Shown here piece after piece: positions 52,566 to 61,581 of a DNA stretch of 64,000 nucleotides. The position numbers and the translations under genes were made by a program. The notes under the pieces were generated by a model. It did no database searches and was not told the DNA's origin. It saw only the letters and a list, made by a program, of their open reading frames with translations. The stretch comes from JAJFKX01 sp965230265 (GTDB lineage Bacteria; Pseudomonadota; Gammaproteobacteria; Xanthomonadales; Wenzhouxiangellaceae): positions 372,001 to 436,000 of the forward strand of contig OZ245999.1 in NCBI GenBank assembly GCA_965230265.1, read 5' to 3'. Numbering within the stretch: position 1 is the first letter of the stretch; each line of letters opens with the position of its first letter.

Positions 52566-54602
52566 ATGTCATTGGGTTTAAAGCTGGGGACCATTTTAGT
52601 GGCAGTTGCTTTAGTTTCCTTTGCAGGTATTAACCAAGCCTATGGTGAACGTTTGCCATATGAGTACTTCGCAAAAGACACTGACTATCATAGTGTGAAA
52701 ATTTCACCAGACGGGAAGTTTTACGGTATTCGCTTTGACCAGGAAGGGACCCGTGTCATGGTCTTTATCGACCGCAAGAAAATGAAAATGTCCGGAGGTG
52801 CCAAGCCTCTTCTCAGGGGGCACGTGAATGACTTTCAATGGGTCAACAAGGAACGGGTCATTTATACGGTAGCCACGCAGGATAGTTACCTGGATGTACC
52901 GTTGAACGATGGAAATTTATATGGAGTAAACCGAAACGGGTCTAAGCATGAGGTGGTCTTCGGTTTCCAAGCTGGCGCCAATATTGGGGTTTCTAGTTCT
53001 CGTATTACTAAACGGGAAGCGACCAGGGCAGCCTTTTCAGTGATTAATCGACTGGCTGATGATGATAAGCATATATTGATTGCAGAATACCCTTATCGCC
53101 AGGTTGGCAGGATTTGGTCGGTCGATAGCCGAGCCCTAACCAAGGTGACACGTTTGAATGTTTATGATGGTCGTAAACGCGAGCTGGATGTGCTGCCGAT
53201 ACCTGGCAGCAATGCACTAGCAGATAACAATGGTAATGTGCGGGTTGCTATTGGCAGCGATGAAAACTCTGATTTGCTGATTAAGTGGAAACCGGATGAA
53301 GATGCTGACTGGCAAAAGTTCGATATGACCGATGCCGGTATAGAGTCACCAGTGCCACAAAGTTTTACTCAGGACAATCAATCTATCTTCATTTCGGGGC
53401 AACCTGAAAATGGTGGCCCCAATGCCATTTATAAACTTAACCTGGCTGATAATACACACGAAATGGTTTACCAGCATGAACTTGCCAGTGTTTCAGCTTT
53501 TATGCGTGATATGCACAACGATTCTGTGGTTGCTATGTATGCAGAGCCTGGGCTGCCGCATTATGAGTACTTGGTTGGTGATGACAATGAAACCGTGCGT
53601 TTGCACAAGCGTTTAAGTAAGGCATTTGAGGGTAAGAGAGTGATGGTTACCAGCCACACAGATAGTGGTGAAGAGGTAATCATTTTTGTTTATGACAGTG
53701 TCAACCCCGGTGAGTATTATCTGTTTAATACAAAAACCAATAAAGCAGAGTTTTTATTTGCCCGCAGCTCATGGGTGGACCCTCGAAAATTACGACCTAA
53801 GCAACCGGTGATGATTACAGCGCGTGATGGGCTTGAACTGCCAAGTTATCTGACATTGCCAGATGATAGTGATGCGCCAGCCCCGATGGTGGTTTTGGTG
53901 CATGGTGGCCCTCACGGTCCACGTGATCGCTGGGGTTATGATCGCGAAGTGCAGTTTTTGGCCAATCGAGGTTATGCCGTGTTGCAGGTTAATTATCGCG
54001 GCAGTGGTGGGTTTGGTACCAATTTCATCACTTCAGGCCATGGTGAATGGGGTGGCAAAATGCAAGATGACCTCACTGATGCCACCCAATGGGCTATCGA
54101 GCAAGGACATGCTGACGCTAATCGGATTTGTATTTATGGTGCCAGTTATGGTGGTTATGCTGCATTAATGGGTGCAGCCAAAGAGCCGGAGTTATACAAA
54201 TGTGCGATTGGATATGCAGGTGTTTATGATTTGGCCACTATGTTTGAAAAAGGTGATATACCTGAGCACCGAAGCGGCAAGGGTTATCTGCGCAAAGCAG
54301 TAGGCACCGATCCGGAAAAACTCGTTGCCCGCTCGCCGTTACAACAAGCTGCGAATATCAAAGCAAAGGTGCTACTGGTGCATGGAGGCAATGATGTGCG
54401 TGTGCCGGATGTGCACGCCAAAATGATGCGTGATGCTTTACAAAGAGTCGACAATGAACCCGAGTGGTTATTTTTTGAGAGTGAAGGTCATGGGTTCTAT
54501 GATGTCGAGCACCGCATAGAATTGTATAAAAAAATGGAAGCATTTTTGGATAACAATATTGGCGAGAGTGCTATCGGTAATCAAACAGTATCGTCACCTT
54601 AA
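52566..54602 (+). CDS. S9-family prolyl-oligopeptidase-like secreted peptidase
   Basis: 678 residues with a signal peptide (about 1-27, ending in GINQAYG). An N-terminal beta-propeller (about 30-390) precedes the alpha/beta hydrolase domain. The catalytic Ser is S527 in YGASYGGYAAL, the Asp D610 in GGNDVRVP and the His H642 in ESEGHGFYD. It likely cleaves short peptides in the periplasm or outside. The next gene, a symporter, begins 56 bases downstream, so import of the released products is conceivable. Confidence 0.93.
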   Translation: MSLGLKLGTILVAVALVSFAGINQAYGERLPYEYFAKDTDYHSVKISPDGKFYGIRFDQEGTRVMVFIDRKKMKMSGGAKPLLRGHVNDFQWVNKERVIYTVATQDSYLDVPLNDGNLYGVNRNGSKHEVVFGFQAGANIGVSSSRITKREATRAAFSVINRLADDDKHILIAEYPYRQVGRIWSVDSRALTKVTRLNVYDGRKRELDVLPIPGSNALADNNGNVRVAIGSDENSDLLIKWKPDEDADWQKFDMTDAGIESPVPQSFTQDNQSIFISGQPENGGPNAIYKLNLADNTHEMVYQHELASVSAFMRDMHNDSVVAMYAEPGLPHYEYLVGDDNETVRLHKRLSKAFEGKRVMVTSHTDSGEEVIIFVYDSVNPGEYYLFNTKTNKAEFLFARSSWVDPRKLRPKQPVMITARDGLELPSYLTLPDDSDAPAPMVVLVHGGPHGPRDRWGYDREVQFLANRGYAVLQVNYRGSGGFGTNFITSGHGEWGGKMQDDLTDATQWAIEQGHADANRICIYGASYGGYAALMGAAKEPELYKCAIGYAGVYDLATMFEKGDIPEHRSGKGYLRKAVGTDPEKLVARSPLQQAANIKAKVLLVHGGNDVRVPDVHAKMMRDALQRVDNEPEWLFFESEGHGFYDVEHRIELYKKMEAFLDNNIGESAIGNQTVSSP

Positions 54603-54658
54603 ATGATGGTAACGAAAGTCAATTACAGCCCAATCATGGACTCCACTGGAATTTGCAA

Positions 54659-56140
54659 ATGACAGATACCAACATTATCGTCGCAATATTACTGGCATAC
54701 CTCATTTTTATGTTGAGTATCGGGGTATGGGCAAGGCGCAGTGCCGGTACCAGCGAAGGTTATTTTCTTGCTGGCCGAAAGCTGCCTTATTGGATTGCTG
54801 CATTCAGCATGAATGCCACCGGAGAGAGTGCCTGGTTATTACTAGGGCTTTCCGGGGCAGCATATCTTACCGGTTTGCAGGCATTTTGGATTGTTGCAGG
54901 TGAAGTGATCGGGGTGGGGCTGGCTTGGTTGCTGGTGGCAAAAAAACTGAACAGGCAATCGCGTGAATTGGATGCTTTAACCGTTCCTGATTTTCTCGCA
55001 GAAAGTTTTAGAACAGAAACGTCAGCCCGCTATGCCAGCAGGATTCGATGGATAAGCGTGATCATTATTTTATCCATGTCCGTCGCCTATATTGCTGCGC
55101 AGATGTTGGCGACTGGCAAAGCGTTTAATGTCTTTTTGGATTGGGACTATTCCACCGGTGTATGGGTTGGGGGATTGGTCACCGTTGCTTATACCGCCTT
55201 CGGTGGTTTTAAAGCGGTTGCCTATACCGATGCTGCCCAGGCTTTGCTGATGCTATTTGCCCTGGTTGCTATTCCGCTGGTTGGATTGGTGCATGTCGGT
55301 GGTATCACACCGTTATGGCAGAGTCTGCAAAGCGTGGGGCCTGACTATTCGTCACTGTTTGGTGCCACCAACATCACTACATTTTCTATTATTGCTGTAT
55401 TGAGCGCGCTTGCGATTGGTTTGCCGATGCTTGGTGTTCCACAGTTATTGGTACGTTTTATGGCGATCAGGGATACCGGTGAGGTCAAAAAAGCAGCCGG
55501 TGTATCGATAGTGGTTATTCTATTGTTCGATGCCGGCGCGGTGGCGACAGGGCTGGTCGGGCGGGCACTGTTTCCGGATGTCGTCAGTATTGGTGGCGAC
55601 AGTGAAAATATCATGCCAACGCTTGCTCAAGCGCTTTTTCCACCGGTGATTACCGGCCTGATGGTTGTCGCGGTTTTGTCTGCTGTGATGTCAACCGTCA
55701 GCTCGTTGCTGAATCTGGCTTCTTCTGCAATTGTGCATGATTTTTTTCACAAGGTTCGACATGCTTTTTCAGCAGCCGGATCATCTGCTAAGCGAAAAGA
55801 AGCGTCGCTTGCACAATGGACCACATTGTTTTTGGGTTTGGGTGGTTGTCTTATCGCCATGCAGCAAACCGGTTTGATTTTTGATCTGGTGCTGTTTGCC
55901 TGGAGTGGCCTGGGGGCTGCATTTGGGCCGGTTATCCTATGTTTGCTGCACTGGACCAAAACCACTCAGCAAGGTGTGTTTTTCGGCATGATTGCCGGCT
56001 TTACCACCAGCATATTGTGGGTGCTGTTTGCCAAACAACATTTTTATGATCTGTATGAGATGGTACCGGCATTTATCGTGGCCACATGTGTAACGATTAT
56101 CGTCAGCTATCTAACCTTTAGTGAAGATAGCCATCAGTGA
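54659..56140 (+). CDS. Sodium/solute symporter (SSS family, PutP-like)
   Basis: 493 residues from the ATG at 54659, with about 13 helices. It is closest in pattern to sodium/proline symporters: GYFLAGRKLPYWIAAFSMNATGESAWLLLGLSGAAY near the start, VYTAFGGFKAVAYTD-like AYTAFGGFKAVAYTDAAQ, and the sodium-site stretch AVMSTVSSLLNLASSAIVHD. A long C-terminal helix set is present. The solute is probably an amino acid, perhaps proline. The upstream peptidase gene is co-directional. Confidence 0.92.
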   Translation: MTDTNIIVAILLAYLIFMLSIGVWARRSAGTSEGYFLAGRKLPYWIAAFSMNATGESAWLLLGLSGAAYLTGLQAFWIVAGEVIGVGLAWLLVAKKLNRQSRELDALTVPDFLAESFRTETSARYASRIRWISVIIILSMSVAYIAAQMLATGKAFNVFLDWDYSTGVWVGGLVTVAYTAFGGFKAVAYTDAAQALLMLFALVAIPLVGLVHVGGITPLWQSLQSVGPDYSSLFGATNITTFSIIAVLSALAIGLPMLGVPQLLVRFMAIRDTGEVKKAAGVSIVVILLFDAGAVATGLVGRALFPDVVSIGGDSENIMPTLAQALFPPVITGLMVVAVLSAVMSTVSSLLNLASSAIVHDFFHKVRHAFSAAGSSAKRKEASLAQWTTLFLGLGGCLIAMQQTGLIFDLVLFAWSGLGAAFGPVILCLLHWTKTTQQGVFFGMIAGFTTSILWVLFAKQHFYDLYEMVPAFIVATCVTIIVSYLTFSEDSHQ

Positions 56141-56196
56141 GCTGTGTGTTTTTGGCGGGCTTAAAGCTGATGGGTAAGCGGTAAATAGCCATAAAA

Positions 56197-56225
56197 AAAC
56201 CGGATCAGCATAGCCGATCCGGTTT
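56197..56225. terminator. Bidirectional intrinsic terminator
   Basis: Inverted repeat AAACCGGATC (56197-56206) and GATCCGGTTT (56216-56225) with a 9-nt loop. Read on the minus strand it is followed by Ts, which gives a strong terminator for the pyrF operon. On the plus strand it follows the symporter gene with a short T run. Confidence 0.85.
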
Positions 56226-56297
56226 CAATTTCCGGTCAAGCCGGGAAGGAATTAGTTTGTGGAAGTGCCCAGCAACCCACGAACATATAATAGCTTA

Positions 56298-56318
56298 TAT
56301 TGCATTTATAATGCAATA
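56298..56318. repeat. AT-rich palindrome downstream of pyrF
   Basis: A 9-bp inverted repeat, TATTGCATT and AATGCAATA, with a 3-nt loop, about 30 bp past the pyrF stop. The low-GC stem is a weak terminator at best; it may be an mRNA end structure or a binding site. Confidence 0.4.
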
Positions 56319-56347
56319 CTTCATCAAAAATTTATAAGTTATTGTTT

Positions 56348-57061
56348 TTATTTATAAATTAACGATATTTTCTTTTGAATATCAGCGGCGGCACCGGCTG
56401 GGTTGGCTGCATCTCGAATGGGGCGACCAACAACAATATGGTCGGCACCAAGCTTGAAAGCTTCTTCAACAGAAACGGTGCGCTTTTGATCATCATCATT
56501 GGCCACTGGACGAATGCCCGGGCAGATAACCAACAATTGATGATTGATATGCTCACGCAGCGCACTGGCTTCCAGACCTGAGGAGATCACACCTGCACAG
56601 CCCAGCTGTAATGCACGCTTGGCACGAGATAGCACCAGGCTGCGGGCGTCGCATTGAAAGCCCAGGTCATCAAGATCGCCATGATCCAGGCTGGTTAGCG
56701 CAGTGACTGCCAATACACGCGTGTGATTGGCTGCCTCAGCTGCAGCTTTGAGCATGGCATCTTGTCCATGCACAGTGCAAAAATCAACCTGATGTTTATC
56801 CAGTTGCCGAACGGCTGCTGCCACGGTTGCGGGTACATCAAAGAGCTTTAGGTCAGCGAAAATCTTTTTGCCACGGGCTTGTAATTCCTGAACAAGCTCA
56901 AAATAGGCGCCCGATAAAAACAGCTCCAACCCCAATTTGTAAAACTGCACGTTATCGCCCAGTTGGTCAATCAGTTGATGCGCTGAATCGATATCGGGAA
57001 CATCCAATGCAAATATCAAACGCTCGTTGGCAGGAATACTTTTGGCTTCATAGTTACTCAT
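56348..57061 (-). CDS. pyrF: Orotidine 5'-phosphate decarboxylase
   Basis: Final step of UMP synthesis. 237 residues. Signature IFADLKLFDVPATVAAAVRQL holds the catalytic Lys/Asp set, with FALDVPDIDSA near the start and HIVVGRPIRDAANP near the end for phosphate binding. It starts 11 bases after the hydrolase gene and is the last gene of a purD-uvrD-hydrolase-pyrF run on the minus strand. Confidence 0.97.
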   Translation of the reverse strand: MSNYEAKSIPANERLIFALDVPDIDSAHQLIDQLGDNVQFYKLGLELFLSGAYFELVQELQARGKKIFADLKLFDVPATVAAAVRQLDKHQVDFCTVHGQDAMLKAAAEAANHTRVLAVTALTSLDHGDLDDLGFQCDARSLVLSRAKRALQLGCAGVISSGLEASALREHINHQLLVICPGIRPVANDDDQKRTVSVEEAFKLGADHIVVGRPIRDAANPAGAAADIQKKISLIYK

Positions 57062-57072
57062 AACAGTAAATC

Positions 57073-57930
57073 TCAGCGGTTCAATAAAAATGGAAATAAT
57101 GCCGATGCACAGGTTTCCGGGTCATCCATATGCACGTGATGATGACCTTTGACTTCCACTTGTCGATAATCTTTAATCATCGCCGCTCTTCGTTGGATAT
57201 GTGGCATTGATATAAATACAGCCGGTGGGTTGGGCATTATCTGCAAGACCGGGCATTGGATACCGCCCAGCATATAAAGTACTTCGGATTCGGTAAAGCG
57301 TATGGGACTGGCAGTGCGCAGCAATGGGTCGGTGCGCCATACCCAGCCATCGTCTAATCGCTGTAAACCACGTTCGACAATTAATTGTGCACTGGCGGGC
57401 AACATGCGATTGGTTTTTAAGCGAGCCTGCGCAGCTGCCTCTGGGTTGGCATGTCTACGTAATCGGGTATTGTCAGCCTGACGCAAACCGTTTAAGGATT
57501 CACGCAGTCGGACAGCGGCCTGCTGTGGCTCACCCGATAGTGGGCCCAGTCCTTCAACCACAGCCAAAGCCTGTACGCGATCAGGCAGTGCGGCTGTTGT
57601 CATACAGCTTATTGCCCCGCCCAGTGAGTGACCGAGTAAGGCAAAACTCTGCCATTGCAAAGCATCAACCAGCAGACCAATATCACGAACAAAGTCGACC
57701 AGGTAATACCAGCCTGCTGTCGTTCGGTGATCTGAAAGACCATGACCGGCCAGATCAATAGCCAACAGTTCAATGTCATCGGGTAAAAACGGTGCCATTG
57801 GCAAAAACGAGTTGGCATTGTCCAGCCAGCCATGAATCGCCAAGACTTTCTTTTTTGCGCCGGCATTCCACCGCAGGCCCCGTAGCACCAAGCCAGTGGG
57901 AAGTTTTTGTTCAAAAGATTCAGCAGTCAT
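57073..57930 (-). CDS. Alpha/beta-fold hydrolase
   Basis: 285 residues from the ATG at 57930, which overlaps the uvrD stop by 4 bases. The hydrolase fold is recognised from IHGWLDNANSF (oxyanion region), the nucleophile elbow LLGHSLGGAIS (GHSLGG) and the final His in VKGHHHVHMDDPE. It resembles small esterases/lyases with no defined substrate. The context, between uvrD and pyrF, gives no clue to the reaction. Confidence 0.9.
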   Translation of the reverse strand: MTAESFEQKLPTGLVLRGLRWNAGAKKKVLAIHGWLDNANSFLPMAPFLPDDIELLAIDLAGHGLSDHRTTAGWYYLVDFVRDIGLLVDALQWQSFALLGHSLGGAISCMTTAALPDRVQALAVVEGLGPLSGEPQQAAVRLRESLNGLRQADNTRLRRHANPEAAAQARLKTNRMLPASAQLIVERGLQRLDDGWVWRTDPLLRTASPIRFTESEVLYMLGGIQCPVLQIMPNPPAVFISMPHIQRRAAMIKDYRQVEVKGHHHVHMDDPETCASALFPFLLNR

Positions 57931-60092
57931 TGACCGTCCAAAGGCGTTAAATTGGCATACGCCAGCACCAGCCATTTGCTGCCGGCATCTTCAAAGTTGA
58001 CCTGTACCCGGGCATGTGCGCCATCGCCTTCCAGTTGGATAATCATGCCATCACCAAATTTTTGATGGTTGACAGATTGTCCTAAATAAAAACCAGCCTC
58101 ACCATTATCACTGACTGCCGCCCCGCTGGAGAAATCGCTGCCCAGGCCAATTCTGGGGCGTACGGTTTGTATTCTTTCATTTGGGATTTCGGCAATAAAG
58201 CGTGATGGCCGGCACAGGTTTTGATTGCCATGCATACGCCGTACCTCGGCATAACAAAGATACAGTTGCTCGCGGGCACGCGTCATGCCGACATAACACA
58301 AGCGGCGTTCTTCTTCGAGGTTGCCAGCTTCTTCCACTGAACGCTGGTGCGGGAATAAACCCTCTTCCATACCCACCATAAACACCAATGGAAATTCCAG
58401 GCCTTTGGCAGAGTGCAAGGTCATCAATTGCACGCAATCATCCCAGGCTTCACCTTGAGCTTCACCGGCCTCCAATGCGGCTTGTGACAGGAACCCGGTC
58501 AGTGGCGTCATACCAGCCTGCTCGTCTTCATAGGACAAGGTAAAAGTGTCTGCGGCGCGAATTAATTCATCCAGGTTTTCGCGTCGGGTTTCGGCTTTTT
58601 CCGGACCTTCCTTGTCATAATGGCTGGCCAGTTCGGTGCCTTGTAATACGGCCCGGACCTGGTTGCCCAGTGACAGCTCAACATCCGGCTCGTCTAAATC
58701 GGTGATCAACTGCATAAAGTTTTGCAAAGCCTTCTGCAGACGACCGGTCTTTTCCGCTTCACAGACTTGCTTGGTGGCCTGCCACAACGATACGCCAGCA
58801 TCAGCCGCCAAGGCGCGTAATTGGCTGACACTGCGCTCACCAATGCCCCGATTGGGTGTATTGATCACTCGCTCAAAAGCGGCGTCATCATCCGGGTTGG
58901 CGATTAATCGCAGATAGCCCAGCGCATCTTTAATTTCTGCTCGTTCAAAAAATCGCAAACCGCCATAAACACGATAAGGCAGACCTTCGCGCAATAATAC
59001 CTGCTCAAACAAACGCGATTGTGCATTGGATCGATACAAAATGGCGCACTCTTCGGCGCGGCGTTGTTGTTCCATCCATTGCTGAATCTGGCTGATGACA
59101 AATTCGGCTTCGTCTTCTTCGTTGTAGGCACTGTATAAACGTACCGGATTGCCATCTTGTGTTTCGGTCCACAGGTTTTTGCCCAGACGGTCTTCATTGC
59201 GCGCAATGACGGCATTGGCGGCGGCCAGGATATTGCCGGTAGAACGATAGTTTTGTTCCAGACGTATTGTTTTTGGTTTGAAATCCTGAACAAAAAACTG
59301 CACATTTTCGACACGTGCGCCACGCCAGCCATAGATCGATTGATCATCATCACCAACAGCGAACACATTGCCACTGTTACCTGCCAGCATCCTGATCCAG
59401 GCATATTGGATGGTATTGGTGTCCTGAAACTCGTCAATCAGCAAATGCGGAAAACGTTTGCGGTATTGTTCCAGCAATGACGGATTCTCCAGCCATAGCT
59501 CGTGCCCCTTCAATAACAGCTCGGCAAAATCCACCAGCCCACTTTGTTTACATTGATGCTCATAGGCCCGATAAATCTGTACCCAGCCAGCGATCATGGC
59601 ATTGTCATAAAACTCGATGTCATCGGGCCGCAGGCCTTCATCTTTGCGTGCATTGATATACCATTGTGCTTGGCGTGCTGGCCATTGATTTTCATCCAGG
59701 CCCTGTTCACGAATTAATCGGCGGATCAGGCGATACTGATCTTCACTGTCGATAATTTGAAAGCTATCGGGTAGCCCTGCTAAATCGTGGTGGGTTCGCA
59801 ACAGTCGGTGAGCCAAGCCATGAAAGGTGCCAACCCACATGCCACGTGTGGGGACCTGCAATAAATCCTGTACCCGGTGACGCATTTCACTGGCGGCTTT
59901 ATTGGTAAAAGTCACTGCCATAATGCTCAGTGGTGAAACATGCTCAACCTGAATTAACCATGCCAGCCGGTAGACCAACACCCGGGTTTTACCGCTACCG
60001 GCGCCGGCCAGAATCAGCAGGTGCCCGGCTGGTGCACTGACGGCTTCACGCTGAGCATCATTCAGCGGGTCCAGTAAATGTGAGACATCCAT
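57927..60092 (-). CDS. uvrD: DNA helicase II
   Basis: Superfamily 1 helicase for mismatch and nucleotide excision repair. 721 residues. Walker A is LAGAGSGKT, the Q motif LNDAQREAV, the GTFHGLAHRLLR motif Ia, the DEFQDTN Walker B, the QSIYGWRGA motif III, the motif V/VI blocks TLHSAKGLEFPLVFMVGMEEGLFPH and EERRLCYVGMTRAR, and a C-terminal Tudor-like segment (QKFGDGMIIQLEGDG). It overlaps the next gene by 4 bases and follows purD by 12. Confidence 0.97.
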   Translation of the reverse strand: MDVSHLLDPLNDAQREAVSAPAGHLLILAGAGSGKTRVLVYRLAWLIQVEHVSPLSIMAVTFTNKAASEMRHRVQDLLQVPTRGMWVGTFHGLAHRLLRTHHDLAGLPDSFQIIDSEDQYRLIRRLIREQGLDENQWPARQAQWYINARKDEGLRPDDIEFYDNAMIAGWVQIYRAYEHQCKQSGLVDFAELLLKGHELWLENPSLLEQYRKRFPHLLIDEFQDTNTIQYAWIRMLAGNSGNVFAVGDDDQSIYGWRGARVENVQFFVQDFKPKTIRLEQNYRSTGNILAAANAVIARNEDRLGKNLWTETQDGNPVRLYSAYNEEDEAEFVISQIQQWMEQQRRAEECAILYRSNAQSRLFEQVLLREGLPYRVYGGLRFFERAEIKDALGYLRLIANPDDDAAFERVINTPNRGIGERSVSQLRALAADAGVSLWQATKQVCEAEKTGRLQKALQNFMQLITDLDEPDVELSLGNQVRAVLQGTELASHYDKEGPEKAETRRENLDELIRAADTFTLSYEDEQAGMTPLTGFLSQAALEAGEAQGEAWDDCVQLMTLHSAKGLEFPLVFMVGMEEGLFPHQRSVEEAGNLEEERRLCYVGMTRAREQLYLCYAEVRRMHGNQNLCRPSRFIAEIPNERIQTVRPRIGLGSDFSSGAAVSDNGEAGFYLGQSVNHQKFGDGMIIQLEGDGAHARVQVNFEDAGSKWLVLAYANLTPLDGQ

Positions 60093-60104
60093 GCTTTAAT
60101 TAAA

Positions 60105-61406
60105 TTAATCGTTGGCGTTACGCTGCAAGGCAAGGTGGCCAATATCGTTTCGGAAAAAACAATCAGAAGCGTCAATACCGCTAATAGCCCGATAGGCATT
60201 GTGCTGGGCGGTGCTTAAGTTTTCACCCAAAGCGGTCACACACAAAATACGACCACCGTTACTGGTTAATTGATGACTCTCATCAACAGCGGTTCCAGCA
60301 TGAAAGACCATCAGTCCATCCTGTTCTTCGGGCAATTGCTGCAAGTGCATGCCTTTGGAATAACTCCCGGGGTAGCCTTGTGCAGCCAGTACCACCCCCA
60401 GGGCGACGCGTGAATCCCAGCTGGCGCTGATGTTATTGAGATTACCATCCAGAGCAGCTTCGATTAAGTCGACAAGATCACTGTTTAAACGCATCATCAA
60501 TGGCTGGGTTTCTGGGTCGCCCATTCGGCAATTAAACTCCAGCACACTTAACCGGGTTTGTGCCTGATCGTCTTCGCTAATCATTAAACCGGCATACAGG
60601 AAACCAGTGAACGGTAGGCCATCATCCATTAAGCCCTGCAAAGTGGGCTGGATAACCTGGGTTTCTATCAAAGATTGTATTTCCGGAGTAACCACCGGGG
60701 CAGGTGAGTAGGCACCCATACCACCTGTATTGGGGCCAGTGTCACCATCGAAGGCGCGCTTGTGATCCTGTGAGCTGGGGAAGGCCACATAATCAGTGCC
60801 TGAGGCCAACACAATAAAGCTGGCTTCCTCACCTTTAACAAACTCTTCAATGACCACCTGCTGGCCTGCGTCACCAAACTGATCGTGTTCCAGCATATTG
60901 CGCACGGCATCTTCGGCCTCGCTTAATGATTCGGCGATAATGACGCCTTTGCCTGCTGCCAGCCCACTGGCTTTGATGACCACCGGTAAAGGATGATTCT
61001 GCAGGTATTGCAAAGCCAGGTCTCTGTCAGAAAAGTTGGCATAGCCTGCGGTTGGAATGTTATGGCGCTGCATAAAGTCTTTGGCGAAGGCTTTGGAGCC
61101 TTCCAGTTGTGCAGCATCGGCTGTGGGGCCAAAGCAGCGCAGACCGGCTGCAGTAAAACGATCGACCACACCCTCAACCAATGGCGCTTCCGGACCAACC
61201 ACAGTCAGGTCAATAGATTCCTGTTGTGCCAGTTGCAGTAACGCATCAACTGCCTCTGCTGCAACGGCAACATTACGGGTTTTGTTCAGGCTGGCAGTAC
61301 CGCCATTGCCGGGTGCTACCAAAATTTCCTTTACGCGTGGTGATTGTGCAATTTTCCAGGCCAGGGCATGCTCACGGCCGCCGGAACCGATGATAAGTAC
61401 TTTCAT
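60105..61406 (-). CDS. purD: Phosphoribosylamine-glycine ligase
   Basis: Second step of purine synthesis, ATP-grasp enzyme. 433 residues. The N-terminus MKVLIIGSGGREHALAWKI is typical, with the ATP-grasp motifs PVVIKASGLAAGKGVI and MGAYSPAPVVTPEI, the LSVLEFNCRMGDPETQ ligand stretch, and the C-terminal subdomain after SASWDSR. It lies 175 bases downstream of purH, both on the minus strand. Confidence 0.97.
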   Translation of the reverse strand: MKVLIIGSGGREHALAWKIAQSPRVKEILVAPGNGGTASLNKTRNVAVAAEAVDALLQLAQQESIDLTVVGPEAPLVEGVVDRFTAAGLRCFGPTADAAQLEGSKAFAKDFMQRHNIPTAGYANFSDRDLALQYLQNHPLPVVIKASGLAAGKGVIIAESLSEAEDAVRNMLEHDQFGDAGQQVVIEEFVKGEEASFIVLASGTDYVAFPSSQDHKRAFDGDTGPNTGGMGAYSPAPVVTPEIQSLIETQVIQPTLQGLMDDGLPFTGFLYAGLMISEDDQAQTRLSVLEFNCRMGDPETQPLMMRLNSDLVDLIEAALDGNLNNISASWDSRVALGVVLAAQGYPGSYSKGMHLQQLPEEQDGLMVFHAGTAVDESHQLTSNGGRILCVTALGENLSTAQHNAYRAISGIDASDCFFRNDIGHLALQRNAND

Positions 61407-61581
61407 GAATAGATTGGTGAATAAGCTCAGCAGGAATTGTAACGGATATTATCGGTGCTGCCAGTTTAAGCCTGGTTCGTTGGAGTCGGGGAGAAGACAA
61501 TATCGATGAAAACCTTGTCTTATCGTTGTTGGTGTATGGTGAACTTTGATTTTATGGCCATAAGGCAACTGGCTTGAGTGA

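Noticed and set aside
61494..61521. AAGACAA...TTGTCTT repeat between purH and purD as a terminator
   Set aside because: The stem is only 7 bp, AT-rich and with a 14-nt loop, and no T run follows.
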